Positions 34,401 to 44,929 are shown, numbered from the stretch's first letter. The stretch is DNA of 64,000 nucleotides from Pseudogymnoascus destructans (GCF_001641265.1 NW_020167546.1:62001-126000), one strand, 5' to 3'. Notes: a model not told the origin generated them from the letters alone. A program made the numbers and translations.

Positions 34401-36187
34401 AAGGTGGTCTGAACAACTAAGGTTTTGACTTTGTTATAAAACATGTCTCAGGGGCCAAGAATCAAAGAGCAGATCTCCTCTCAAGAAGACATGACTACCA
34501 AGATTCTGCTAAAACTAGCAATACAAAGGCTCTTCTAGACTCAGCAAAGCTTATAGCAGCATCTTTAAGCAACCCTAGTACTTTAGAGGACTTAGGGGTA
34601 AACTTATCCCCTCAAGACCAAGTTGCCCCCATTACCTCTTCTCAGGAACCAGAGACCTTTAAAGACTATACACCCTCAGCAACACTTCTTAAAGCATTCA
34701 AAGATGCTTACAACCATGATCCCTTTGCGAAAAGAACTTTGGAATACCTCCAGAAGAAAGGTTCCTCTCTTGAGAAAGTTGGACTACAGAATTTCTCAAA
34801 AAATCAGCATGGACTTCTCTTATTCAAGAACTATATCTATGTCCCAAGGGATAAACGATTACAGCTACACCTCCTACAGCAGTTCCATGATGCTCCAGCC
34901 GCAGGGCACTTTGGCTTTGCAAAAACTTATGAACTTCTAACAAGAAAGTTCTATTGGCCTAGTCTAAGGACTACTCTTCAAGACTATATATCTTCTTGCA
35001 CTACTTGCAACTTGAACAAACCTACACGGCAAAAGCCCTATGGCCTCTTGCAGCCTCTACCTATACCAGAACGCCCATGGGACTCCATATCCATTGACTT
35101 TATAGTCAAGTTGCCTCCTTCTATCCCAAAAGGGGGTGCTACCCCTTATGACTCTATCCTTGTGGTGGTAGAAAGGCTCACAAAAATGGCACACTTTGAG
35201 CCTTGCAATGAGACTATCACAGCTTCTGAACTTGCGTGGCTATTCCTCAAGGTGGTCTTTAAATATCATGGAATTCCTGGACACTGGATCTCAGATAGGG
35301 GAGCAGTTTTCACTTCAAACTTTTTTAAGGAGTTCTCTAAACTCTTAAACATGGAACAACGCTTCTCTACAGCTTATCACCCTCAAACAGATGGCCAGAC
35401 AGAGAGAGTCAACTCTGTACTTGAACAATATCTAAGAATTTATACAAACTATGCTCAAGACAACTGGGCAGATCTTCTCCATCTTGCAGAATTTGCTTAC
35501 AACAACACAGTCTCTAACACCACAAAAGAGACACCTTTCTATGCAAACTATGGTTATCACCCTAGGTTTGAAGTGGCAGAACTGAATTGTCCTGAAAATT
35601 TCAAAAACCCTTCTGCTACTGAAAGAATCATCTACCTTAAGGGCCTCCAGGACTATCTCAAGGTTCAAATACAGCGTGCACAAGACGAGCAGGCTCAGGC
35701 CTTTAACAGGGGTGTGGTTGCACCACAATTCAAAGTTGGTGATCAAGTCTTTTTGTCTAGAAGACATATCACAACTACTAGACCTTCAGACAAACTTGAT
35801 ACTAAAAGACTTGGACCTTTTAAGATCACAAGGACTATTGGCAAGAATGCTTTCGAGCTTGCATTACCACCTACTTGGACTATCCATAATGTCTTCCATG
35901 CATCTCTCTTGTCTAAGGCACAAGAAAGTTCCTTAAGACCACTTCAGTCTCCTCCACCTCCTGTTCTGATCTTGGATCAACCAGAATATGAAGTAGAGTC
36001 TATCCTTGACAAAAAGACACTTAGAGGTCAGGACTACTTCCTCGTTAAGTGGAAAGGCTATCCTACAAGTGACAACACTTGGGAGCCTAAGAGAAATCTA
36101 AAAAATGCATCTAAGCTCATTCTAGAATTTCTTTCTAAGAAAGCCACCTGGCTAAAGGGCAAGCAGACAGCCCACAAACGTCCTTAA
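31426..36187 (+). pseudogene. Gag-Pol polyprotein of gypsy-1 (chromovirus), disrupted
   Basis: Order of domains: gag start MEDDQAPTTTAEQQMQQL (31426); gag core with AASYLRGSAFNFFEPYL (31728); zinc knuckle CLYCGKGGHRIQEC (32341-32382); aspartic protease AMIDSGATGNFIS (about 32607); reverse transcriptase with PFGLANAPASFQ and VVYLDDILIYS (about 33680); RNase H (YSDHSNLLTFTTTKQLNRRQ); integrase HHCC zinc finger (CTTCNLNK) and catalytic core (ISDRGAVFTSNF, HPQTDGQTERVNSVLEQYLR); and a C-terminal chromodomain (YEVESILDKK ... YFLVKWKGYPTSDNTWEP, about 35986-36130). It is broken by a TAG at 31609, a frame change between about 31590 and 31690, a TAG at 34198-34200 in RNase H and a frameshift near 34428. 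With so few breaks it is a fairly recent but inactive copy. Confidence 0.93.
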
Positions 36188-36246
36188 AAGGGGGATCATG
36201 TCATACTGACATTCGTTGCACTCAGTTTGCTATCAAACTCAAGAGC

Positions 36247-37209
36247 GTTTGTGATTGGATGCGATGAGAGCGAGGGTGGCGGGGTAGGGAAGAATGGTGC
36301 TTGGTGGAGCTGCTCTGACGAGACGTTGGAATCCTCATTGTCGTGGTCTATAGGTTTAGTGTTGCCATTAACAGACACGTCTTTGGAGCCGTCGAGCTTG
36401 CCACGGCGGAAGTGCTCTTCTGCATGGAGGACACAGAATAGCTGGCTCAGGTAGTCGTGTTTATGCTTTTGGGGACCATCGAACCAGGGTGTCATAACGT
36501 TGTAGGTGACTTCTTTGAGTTTAGTAACAGTGATACCATGCTGCTGGGCTGGGCTGTTAGGGTCTTGGCTTACAACAAGGCCCAGGATGTGTATAAGGAG
36601 GGGGATGCGCTCTGGAGTCATGTTAACCATGGGACGGGATGGAGACAGGGGAAATAAAGACACATACCATGCTTGTGTAGGTGATCTATCTCCACATGCC
36701 TGATATCTCAGGCCACCATGGTGGAGAGGCGGCAAGCCTTTTCCCAGGGCCCTTGGTATATTGGTATGTACCTTGCTTTTTGGGCTCGAGGAGCTTCACC
36801 CATGTCTTTCCAATAGCCCTGCATGCAAGCTGTTGTATACCTGTAAGGCACTTATAGTAGACAGCGTTACGGGCAGTATCGTCCCCGATCTGAATCATTT
36901 CGGTAGAAAGGGTAGTGACGGCGTGGTCGCAGGTCTTAGGCTGGCGGCCTAAAACATTTAGGAGCATGTCCTGAAAGTCGGGTGTGAAGAGGAGTTTGGG
37001 GTCTGTCTTTATTTCAGTAGAAACCAAGGTATCAATCTGGCCGTCCGGGCGGGCTATGGCGAGGGCAAAGGAAGCGTATTCGATCTCATTTATGGCAGCA
37101 ATGATGTCCTGTAGCACGTTAAGCTTCATTCACTGCCTAGCTAAATTCCTGTAATGCTTACCATGTTCTTTGATGTCTGCTTAGGCGTGTTGTTGAGATA
37201 AGTGTCCAT
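36247..37209 (-). pseudogene. Relic of a YDR124W-like (DUF2841) fungal gene
   Basis: Minus strand. Exon 1 is 37209-37162 (MDTYLNNTPKQTSKNM), then an intron with good GT..AG sites. Exon 2 from 37108 reads DIIAAINEIEYASFALAIAR. Near 36710 a one-base shift separates PPWWPE from DIRHVEIDHLHKH; then an intron (gtatgtg..ccag) and ERIPLLIHILG. The WWP..vrH.E.dHl.k.eRi.LL pattern is the helical-bundle domain of YDR124W-like proteins. Some members of this family belong to subtelomeric HAC clusters in Aspergillus. The 3' end was cut where the gypsy-1 LTR begins, so the frame reads into LTR sequence. Function of the family is unknown. Confidence 0.6.
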
Positions 37210-37581
37210 TTTACTAGACTGGAACTAGTCTCCCATCGTCTTTTGGCAACTGCCAATAAGAGTTGATGGGGAAATGAGAGCCAATCTGATAGTATGTTAG
37301 GTACAGTTAGGTACAGCTATGAGAATGGCGGCTCAGCGACTTACTGGTAATGCAAGGCAGTGATGAGCGTATATGTGACTGCTCTTAAATGATACATTTC
37401 ACCCTGCCCAGAGAAGAAGGATGTTCTATATAGATAAAAACCTGCACCCTCCTGGGGCACCCTAGTCTTCGCCATCCCTCCCCAATTCCCCAATCAATTC
37501 CCCGGCCTGCCACGCAGCAGCAAACGAGGACATGCATCTGCGTGTGCGAATAGTATACTATTCTCCCCCCTGAATAATTGT
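37210..37581. other. Intergenic, upstream of the YDR124W-like relic
   Basis: No gene recognised; short direct repeat gttaggtacag near 37300. Confidence 0.4.
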
Positions 37582-37687
37582 CATGATCCACTCTTTTGTC
37601 AAAAACCTACAGCCAGTGATTTCATCTTATTTACGCCTTTTCACCTAAATCAGTAGGCTTGCACGTACTGCAAAAGAGTGGATCATG
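37582..37687. mobile_element. MITE-like 106-bp element with perfect 17-bp inverted repeats
   Basis: catgatccactcttttg at 37582-37598 is exactly inverted at 37671-37687. There is no coding capacity between the arms. No obvious target duplication apart from the palindromic catg at the ends. The source transposon is not in the window. Confidence 0.6.
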
Positions 37688-37761
37688 GGTGAGGATGGAA
37701 GGTAACAGCAAGGCTACAGGTAAGGTATTTCAGAGCACAAGGACATAAGCACCAATAAAGT

Positions 37762-38078
37762 TCAACTAGAATTGCATACACTAGTTTGGATGTCCTGACC
37801 AAAATAAATACCATTAGTGATAGTGAATGCTAGATTACAACCGTGGAGAGTAGTGAGCCACTTTTTGTACTCCAAACGCCATATCTTTCTGTCAAGTGAA
37901 GCAGACATTAGTTCACTCCCATCTAGTGAAAACTCCATTGTCTCAGTGTCTTCAACTAGTTTGCCGCCATTGTCCCGAAGCATCAGAGGCGTGGTGTGCT
38001 TTGTATAGTCCCAGAGCCACACTGCTTGATGCGAAGCTAACGCCAGCAGTTTACTGTCAGGTGAGAATACGGGCAAGC
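37762..38078 (-). pseudogene. WD40-repeat relic (NLR/STAND-type propeller fragment)
   Basis: Minus-strand frame reads LPVFSPDSKLLALASHQAVW and LWDYTKH, then METMEFSLDGSELMSASLDR-type text and IWRLEY. These are two WD blades in the F-S-P-D..LA.AS....VWLWD style of fungal NACHT-WD40 proteins. No start, nucleotide-binding domain or further blades remain. The right edge abuts gypsy-2 sequence at about 38080. Confidence 0.6.
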
Positions 38079-38080
38079 GG

Positions 38081-39239
38081 GCGCTTCGTGAAGAAATACT
38101 CCTCCGTGGTGACCTCAATGACAGGCCTTATAAAAGGGGCAAAGGCCGGCAAGCAGACCGGGCTGTTTGTATGGGGTGTAGAACAGCAAGGAGCCTTCGA
38201 CCAGCTTAAGAAGGCCTTCACCACAGCCCCCACGCTGGTCTATTTCGATCCAAGCCGTAGAATCAGGCTGGAGACAGACTCGTCAGGGTTCGCCCTTGCT
38301 GCAAACCTGTCCCAATTGGTGGAAGGGACTGGGCCAGAGCAGAAGGACGAATGGCACCCAGTTGCCTTCTTCAGCAAGAAGCTGGATCCAGCTGAGGTGA
38401 ACTATGAGACCCATGACCAGGAACTCCTGGCAATAGTGAAGTCCTTCAAACAATGGAGGCACTACTTCGAGGGAAGTTGGTACCCAATTGAGGTCCTTAC
38501 AGACCACAATAATCTGAAGTATTTTATGGAAACCACTGCCCTTACAAGAAGGCAAGCACGATGGGTGCAGGCATTGTCCGCGTATGATTTCCATATTGCG
38601 TACCGGGCTGGAAAGACGAACCCAGCCGATGGCCCTTCAAGGAGACCAGACTATGAGGTCGAGAAGGACAACCAGAACGTCATGTTACCAACCCTTAAAG
38701 ATAAGCTCCGAAGAGCCATGCAGGCAGGAGATGTCCTACCAATGGACATGGCAATGGTAAGCGCAGAAGGCGCCAGACCGGACGAGAACCAAAATAAGGA
38801 CACCAAGAGTCCAGGTTTTGTTGTCCCTAGAGTTGCAGTGACAGCCATAACTCAGGGAGAGAGCGCCTATGGAGCTGCAACGGGCCCACTGACCGACTTG
38901 ATTAAAACCCTTCAGGCGACTGACGAGTTAGCTGTTAAATGGGCCAAGGATGCTGGGACGGTGCAAGTGAAGGGCTCTCCAGGTTGGAAGGTAGACGATG
39001 CAGGCATCCTATGCTTCAAGGCAGTATACGTACCTCCCAATCAGGCAGTGAGGATGGAAATCTTCAAGATTTGCCATGACGACCCACTGGCCGGGCACTT
39101 CGGGTATAAGAAAACCCAAGAGTTGATCCAACGCAAATACTACTGGCCTGGGCTCGCCGAAGAGACCCAGAAGTACGTACAAGGCTGTAATAGATGCCAA
39201 CGCATCAAGCCCGTAAGGCATAGGCCATATGGTGAAATG
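38081..39239 (+). pseudogene. Inverted RT-end / RNase H / integrase zinc-finger segment of gypsy-2
   Basis: Plus-strand frame begins GRFVKKYSSVVTSMTGLIKG (the segment that normally follows QVFLGFAHFY in RT). It continues FDPSRRIRLETDSSGFALAA (RNase H), VLTDHNNLKYFMETTALTRR, and HDDPLAGHFGYKKTQELIQR ... GCNRCQRIKPVRHRPYGEM (integrase HHCC). It stops at 39239, where the plus strand becomes the antisense of RT. The upstream part of the open frame (37896-38080) is not element sequence but antisense of the WD40 relic. Confidence 0.85.
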
Positions 39240-42200
39240 CGCAAAGCCAAGGAATACCTGGACTTCTCGATGGGTCCTTAGTACTGGCCATTCAGCGATT
39301 GCAGCTACATGGTCGCTTTCCCCATGGCTACTCCTTCCGTAGTGACAATGTACCCAAGGAAACTTACTTCTTGACATTGAACGCGCACTTTGATAGCTTC
39401 ACATATAGGTTCGCCTCACGTAGGCATCCTAGGACCTCTCGTACGTGGTTGGCATGTCCCTCCTCGTCCTGGGAGTAAATGAGGATATCGTCAAGGTACA
39501 CCACACAGGTGGTGTCCATGAGCCCTTGTAGGGTCTCGTTCATGTATGCCTGAAACGTTGCTGGCGCATTTGCCAACCCGAAAGGCATCACTCGATATTC
39601 GAAGTGCCCATAACGGGTGCGGAAGGCTGTCTTCCACTCGTCGCCTGGGCGAATTTGGATTCAGTGATAGGCGTTCCGGATATCTAGCTTTGTGAAGCAC
39701 CTTGCCCCTTGGAGTCAATCCAAGGTCTCAGTGATGAGTGGCAAGGGGTGCCTATTCTTCACAGTGATCTTATTCAGGCCCCTATAGTCCACGCAAAGAT
39801 ATAGGCTTCCATCCTTCTTCTGGACAAATAGGATAGGAGCGCCTGCAGGGCTCACGCTCCTTCGGATCCATCCTTTCTTCTCGCTCGCGTCAAGGTACTC
39901 GCGAAGCGTGGCCAGCTCAGTTTCCGATAGATTGTATACTGGCCCATACGGTGGTTCCTGGGTTCCTGTATCAATGGCGTGGGTTTTTGTAATGGTGGGT
40001 GCACCAGATGTGAGAATCTAGCCACCCAAGGAAGGGATGAATTTACTAAGACAACACACTGTCTTAGGAAACAGAGCCAAAGGGTTGTAGCTTAGACTAT
40101 TCCACAACGCAGCAATCAGGTGTGTGATGTAGTGAAGTGATTCAGACAAGTTGCAACAAATGTTGAGTCTGGGAACTCAGGGGTAAGTAAGAGGTTAACA
40201 CCTCACTGACTTTTCAGAAACAAGGAGTAACAAGATGAATGCTTGGAAGCTTGGAAAAGACGTGGAAGTATGTGATAGTCGATTTACTGTATTGTCTGCT
40301 TGCCCTTTCTTAAGGAAAGGGCAATTCTATTTATGCTAAAGGAGTGTAGTTCTCTCATTTTCCAAGACTTTCCATGATTACCAAGCTTGGTAACTGTAGT
40401 CAACATAAGAGAATCCCATAGAACCATCTCTTAGGTTCGTAGCCTATAGGAAGTAAAAGGAGGTCCAAGGTCAGAGTACCCCTATAGACAAATTATGTCA
40501 TAGACAAATTATGTCATAGACAAATTATGTCATAGACAAATTATGTCATAACTTAACCAATCTTGTGGGTAACTAAAGAGCGATGACATGTAATGAATCA
40601 TAGAGGTTCGTAGGAGCTTTTAGAGCTATCGTTCATGCTCCTAGGCCTTATTTGGTAGAGATATGTCATGTGGTAGTATGAGTGATGTCATGTAATGAAT
40701 CATAGAGGGTTGTAGAGATATGCTATGTGGTAATATCGGCCCAGTAACTAAGGAGCGATGACGTGTAATGAATCATAGATGGTTGTAGCAATCGTTGAGT
40801 AGTATTGCTCTTGTTGTTGGTGTGATAAGCCAAAATATGTATAGTGACTTGTAGGTTTGAGGAGGATTTCCAAGTTTGCTCTTGAGTTTGATAGCAAACT
40901 AAGTGCAACGAATGTCAGTATGACAGTTTTCCTTCCTAGCTCTGGGAGGTCCTCTGCCTTCTCTTCGGAAAAGACGTCAATATACGCCTCGTACTCCTTT
41001 GGGCACTGGGTGAGGATATTGTCTTCCATGCTCAGAGCCAAGACAAAGGCTGTATCACCTTCCTCCCACTTTTCAATGTCCGACACCTCAGCCCTTGCAA
41101 TATCAAAGGGCTGGCGCCAGGTCTGTCTGCGCCAATCAATTTGGGGGTTCACTTGCGCTATCCAGTCCATGCCCAGGATGACGTCTACACCTGGGGTGTC
41201 CATGGAAAGGAGGGTTTGGGTGACTACACACTCCCTTTTGAAGTGGTCCCTTGTTCAGATCTGGGCGGTAGCTGCCCCATATATCGTAATATCCTTTCCA
41301 TCAACTGCCCTTGCACGTAGGGGTGCCTTGTCCCAGCATTCCAAACCCTTCTCTTTGGCAAAGAGAGGTTGGATAGTGGACGCGTCTGACCCTGAGTCGA
41401 TAAGGGCTTGCGCCTTGTGCCACTCAGAACCTACTTGAAGCTCTACCTCGATTTCCATCCTCTTTGTGGCAGTGGGCTTTGGAGGTTCTACTGGGAGTCA
41501 CCCCTTCCTATTTGGGCTGGTGTCGAGCTTCCGCACACCTAGCCCTGTGTGCTGGCGTGGACTCAGGCATTCCTTCGATATATGGCCTGTCCTGCCACAG
41601 TTGTAACACATCCTGTCTTCGGCGTGCTTCCTATCATTTCCTCGGTAGTAGCTACCCTTCCTGTTGGGCGTTGGCTATAGCTGCCCCAAGAGGAGGTTGC
41701 CTCACCTGGGGTTGCGTGTTGGAATCCTCGATGGCTGCCAAAGCGGTCCCTCCTGTTGCTGAGGCTGCCTCTGCAGTTGGAGGAGCCTCCTCGTGAGGAA
41801 CCCCCCTCGTCCCTTTGGCTATTCTTGTAGCCAGCGTGCCCCCCTTCAAGGAGTCGTTGTCTCATTTCTGGGTGGATCTTCATCAAGAGGTGGGTGGTCT
41901 TCTGCGCCTCGGTATACTGGTCCATTTCGCGCTCGAGATCCTCAAGATAGGCCACAAACTTGTGGATACTCTGCCCTTTCCTTTGGGCAGCTACGTTATA
42001 CTTGAGGGCTGCAAGATGCTGTCGGTTGGCCGGGTCGACGTGGAGGTCTCGGAGGAACTCCTCGAAACCTGTGATATCCAGAAGGTCAATGTACCCCTCA
42101 ACCTGGGTGGCGCACCGATGGTCCCACTCCTTCATAGGGTGCCCTTCTAAGTACTGGGCTGCGAAGGCCACCTTCGACTGTTCAGTTGGGAAGACCCTTG

Positions 42201-42720
42201 GTTGGTATCAGAAAATGGCGCGGAGGGAGGCCATGAACTCGTTGAGTTCGCGGGTAGACTCGCCCTTGTAGACCTTTGGTTCCTTAACCCTTCCAATTGG
42301 CCTTCGGGTGGGTGCAGTCTCCCTAGACTCAGTGGAAGCTGTGTCCTCCTCGCGTCCTTCCAGATGGGGGTCCTCCCACTCGTCCTCAATGTCTTGGTGT
42401 CGCCTTTTATGACGACTTTCTTCTTGAATTTGGGCTTGCTTCCTTGCAAAGTCCTGTAGGGCCTCAGGGTAGGCGTTGTAATTGTCACCGTGCGATCCTC
42501 GGAATACTTCTAGGGCTTCCTTCATTGTGTTGAAGTAGGCCCTCTCTTCTTCCACTGGCTTCCGAAGGTCGGCCAGCTTCGAGGCCATATTCCCGCCTTG
42601 GTTGGCCACCAAGTCATCGATTTCTTGGGTCGTAGGTCCTGGAGCTGCCTCGGTGGCCTCGGTGGCTGATGTCGCTCCCCCCGAGGTCGCTCGAGTAATC
42701 CATCTTTCCAAACTTGCCAT
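39234..42720 (-). pseudogene. Gag, protease and reverse transcriptase of gypsy-2
   Basis: Gag starts MASLERWITRATSGGATSAT (42720). The capsid-like part contains FAAQYLEGHPMKEWDHRC. A zinc knuckle CYNCGRTGHISKEC (about 41620-41575) lies in a shifted frame. Protease: ALIDSGSDASTI (about 41400). RT: PPYGPVYNLSETELATLREY, SLYLCVDYRGLN, MPFGLANAPATFQAYMNETL, CVVYLDDILIYSQDEEGH. Four stops, at 42208-42210, 41255-41257, 39715-39717 and 39661-39663 (plus-strand coordinates of the minus TGA), all sit where Arg (CGA) is expected. Removing the solo LTR joins GRK and THAIDT in frame. Confidence 0.85.
39988..40925 (-). mobile_element. Solo LTR (gypsy-1 family, antisense) inside gypsy-2 pol, with target duplication
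   Basis: 938 bp, flanked by gtttt at 39983-39987 and 40926-40930. It carries four copies of the 16-bp minisatellite (40485-40548). It sits between the protease and RT parts of gypsy-2, so it inserted after gypsy-2 was in place. Confidence 0.93.
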
Positions 42721-42760
42721 CCTGACCCAGTAGGCTGGATATGGGTAGAGTCAATAGAAT

Positions 42761-42997
42761 TGTAACGCGTAAGCCCAAGGTCTCACAGGAGTCCAGGGAA
42801 CCAGGTCAAGAGGCAGGAAAGGGGTATCGTATTCGTAAGGACAATAGGTCTACATAAGTACAGCGACTATTGACTGGAGGCCTTCTTCCGAGGCCTCCAA
42901 CCCCTTTTATCTATGCACCTTGTGCCCTACTTTACCGAGCCCTATGGGCCCCTAATAAAGGGACCTCACGTGGTGGCACGTGATGGCCTTCCTTACA
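42761..42997 (-). repeat. Probable 5' LTR of gypsy-2, 237 bp
   Basis: Read on the minus strand it runs TGTAAGGAAGG ... CGCGTTACA, ends that form a TGTAA/TTACA pair. It lies 40 bases before the gag ATG and contains a TATA-like agataaaagg and the palindrome-like cacgtgccaccacgtg. No second copy is present to confirm the borders. Confidence 0.55.
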
Positions 42998-42999
42998 TA

Positions 43000-43231
43000 C
43001 AGCGACCAAGGAGAGCTTCAAAAGGGTGACGATAGGGTCCACATTCAGAATGCTTTGCGCCACATGCCGAATGTCAGACATATAGTGCTATCAGGTACTG
43101 CGTGGAGGCTGCCCTCCCATCCTTTAAATACGATGTGGTGTCAACCGGACTATAGTATCATCGAACCTAATACCGACCCAGACAACGGGCCCTGGCAGTT
43201 CTCTCACGGATTCAGAGTAGCCCTTATGTGA
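43000..43231 (+). pseudogene. Possible F-box/LRR-type protein relic
   Basis: Plus frame reading QGELQKGDDRVHIQNALRHM, PNVRHIVLSGTAWRLPSHPL and NTMWCQPDYSIIEPNTDPD resembles the LRR-like part of fungal F-box proteins (AL..MPN.r.i.ls). Its left side is lost at the gypsy-2 LTR. It overlaps the C-terminal end of the antisense ankyrin frame, so only one of the two can be original coding sequence in this stretch. Confidence 0.4.
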
Positions 43232-44307
43232 CACAGTTTTGATCTCCTCCCAATCTTCATCCTCCTCATCGGAGTTGTATGATTCGTTATCTGTGGGTGA
43301 AGGTGCTGATATAGGCATGTCGGCAAGGATTTTGATGACATTGCTATGGCGATAGTGGATAGCCAGGTCTAGAGCAGTGTAATCCGTCTTATCTTCTACT
43401 CCATGGTCGGCACCGTGGTCAAGTAGCGTCTGTACGATGTCTGCATGTCCCTTCATTGCCGCGTAATGTAACGGTGTCTGACCGCTAGAATCTCGATCAG
43501 AGACATCCATTGGACGCCTAGATAGAATGTCTAGGACCAGATGGCCATGATCAGCAGCTTATGGAGTACGGAAGGACCCAGCTCCGCCCCAAGCCTAAGC
43601 AGCATTTGCATAACTTCTATTGACCCTCCTATAGATGCACTCATAGTGAACGGAGTCCCAGTCAAACAGGGTTTAGAGACGTCTATATGCTGACATAAGA
43701 GCTCGACAATTGCTAGATGACCACGCCTGGCTGCACGACTAAGGGCCTCATGGAGGGCCCATTGTCGTTCTGCCTCGTCCCATGCTATAGTAACCCGATT
43801 CGATTCCTCAAAGGTCATAATATGCTGAGGCGCATCTCGCTGCCATATATTCATAGCATCATAGAGGAGATATCGAACGATTGATTCGTGCCCACCTCCT
43901 GATGCATGGACAAGGGGTGGGGCGCTATGGACAGCTGTCCATGGGTGTATGCCGGATCTGACGAGTAGTTTCGTAGCTTTTTCGTCCCCCGAAGCTGCTA
44001 CATCATGTAAGAGTGTACCGAGGAGCATGCCTTCGCCATAGATATCTGCTCCCTTCCTTACCAAAGCAGCGAGTGTCCATTTGCGCTGCTTTGATTCAAT
44101 CGCTGCCCATTGGAGCACTGTTTGCTCCTTATATAGTATGCCTGAGTTGAGTGTATAAGTGACGGCAACGTTGTAGAGCATATCTTGCATGGAGTCATAG
44201 TAGCGACGACATGTTCGTATTAAGGCTGCAAGATCGGAGGCCTCGAGGCTGGAGCCTATCTCCAGGATGATTTCATCAGGAAGGCGGCAAAAAGGTGTGT
44301 CACCCAT
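43124..44307 (-). pseudogene. F-box / ankyrin-repeat protein, frameshifted
   Basis: Minus strand. The first frame (44307-43531) begins MGDTPFCRLPDEIILEIGSS, an F-box-type start, followed by ankyrin-like units (TVLQWAAIESKQRKWTLAAL, TLLHDVAASGDEKATKLLVR, ALSRAARRGHLAIVELLCQH). The second frame (43510-43124) carries a textbook unit, SGQTPLHYAAMKGHADIVQT LLDHGAD (two adjacent segments), and one more. The frames are one base out near 43545 (HLVLDILSRRPMDVSD reads through in the second). No intron with acceptable size fits, so I call it a frameshift. The C-terminal 40 residues probably read into foreign sequence. Such proteins may act in ubiquitin ligation or in heterokaryon/NLR-type networks; role unknown. 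Confidence 0.6.
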
Positions 44308-44929
44308 TACGTGTACTGACTGTGACTGGTACGAGGGGTTATTGTCGTGATGTATGTATTACGGACTGTCGGTGAGTCTGGCTGTCGGAGTCCGAGATGC
44401 GCTAAGATAATACGGTTATCATCAAATACGGAGTAGATTCTGAAGGCGAAAACTCACGAGAGATAAGGCTGGAGTCGAAGGGTTGTGACCTTCGGTCTAC
44501 ATTTTCGGACATAATTTGGATGGTAATCGCGACAAAAAGACCACTGATAGGCGAGGAAAGCCGTGGCTTCTTTCGCGGCAAATCCCAAGTGAAATCTTCT
44601 ATGCATTGTTAGCACGGCCTAGTATGCAATGCTGATATTCTTACCTTGGAAAACACAGTATGGCCTCTTGCGTTGTGCACCTTCCTTGGAATAAGACGGT
44701 CGTCTCCCTTAGTATCTGATACCAAGATAGATGGCATGTGTTCCCGTGATACTCCTGTTCAGGATTTGGAAGAGCAGTATGGATTGTTGTTAATCGAGGT
44801 AAACTTGATGAAGATGGAGACCATGCTGAGTCGATGGATGGCATAACAGTATTTATGGAACCAGTCTACTGTTTTGGCGTTGCTGTTGGTTGCAAGGTTC
44901 CAGTATCAGGCCAGAGGTTACGTGAGCTC
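44308..44929. other. Intergenic, no gene recognised
   Basis: Upstream of the F-box/ankyrin relic. Small open frames at 44640-44845 on both strands have no recognisable content. A tacggagtag motif lies near 44430. Confidence 0.4.

Larger units (their letters stand above)
30438..36246 (+). mobile_element. Gypsy-1: chromoviral Ty3/gypsy retrotransposon, 3' LTR truncated
   Basis: The 5' LTR (30438-31373) is followed by gag-pol, a purine tract (aaaaggggga at 36187-36196), then only the first 48 bases of the 3' LTR (36199-36246, TGTCATACTG...caagagc). The right end then passes abruptly into a YDR124W-like gene relic. No target duplication can be scored because the right end is missing. Four further LTR copies of the family lie in the window (155, 6935, 7700, 39988). 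Confidence 0.92.
38081..42997 (-). mobile_element. Gypsy-2: degraded Ty3/gypsy retrotransposon with internal inversion and inserted solo LTR
   Basis: Minus-strand element. Right-hand LTR 42761-42997, then gag (42720-41470), protease (41458-40926) and reverse transcriptase (39987-39234), interrupted at 39988-40925 by a gypsy-1-family solo LTR. The following part (end of RT, RNase H, integrase zinc finger) is present at 38081-39239 but inverted. The integrase core and second LTR are absent. Unrelated in sequence to gypsy-1 beyond family motifs, and more GC-rich. Confidence 0.85.

Noticed and set aside
37896..38080. Upstream part of the plus-strand frame leading into RNase H
   Set aside because: It is antisense of the WD40 relic and not retroelement protein; the frame is open by chance.
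39009..39233. Minus-strand continuation of the RT frame after VFLGFAHF
   Set aside because: Beyond the inversion join it is antisense of the integrase finger, not real protein.
44646..44846. Plus frame ENTVWPLALCTFLG.. as a possible gene
   Set aside because: Short, no domain, and the opposite strand is equally open.
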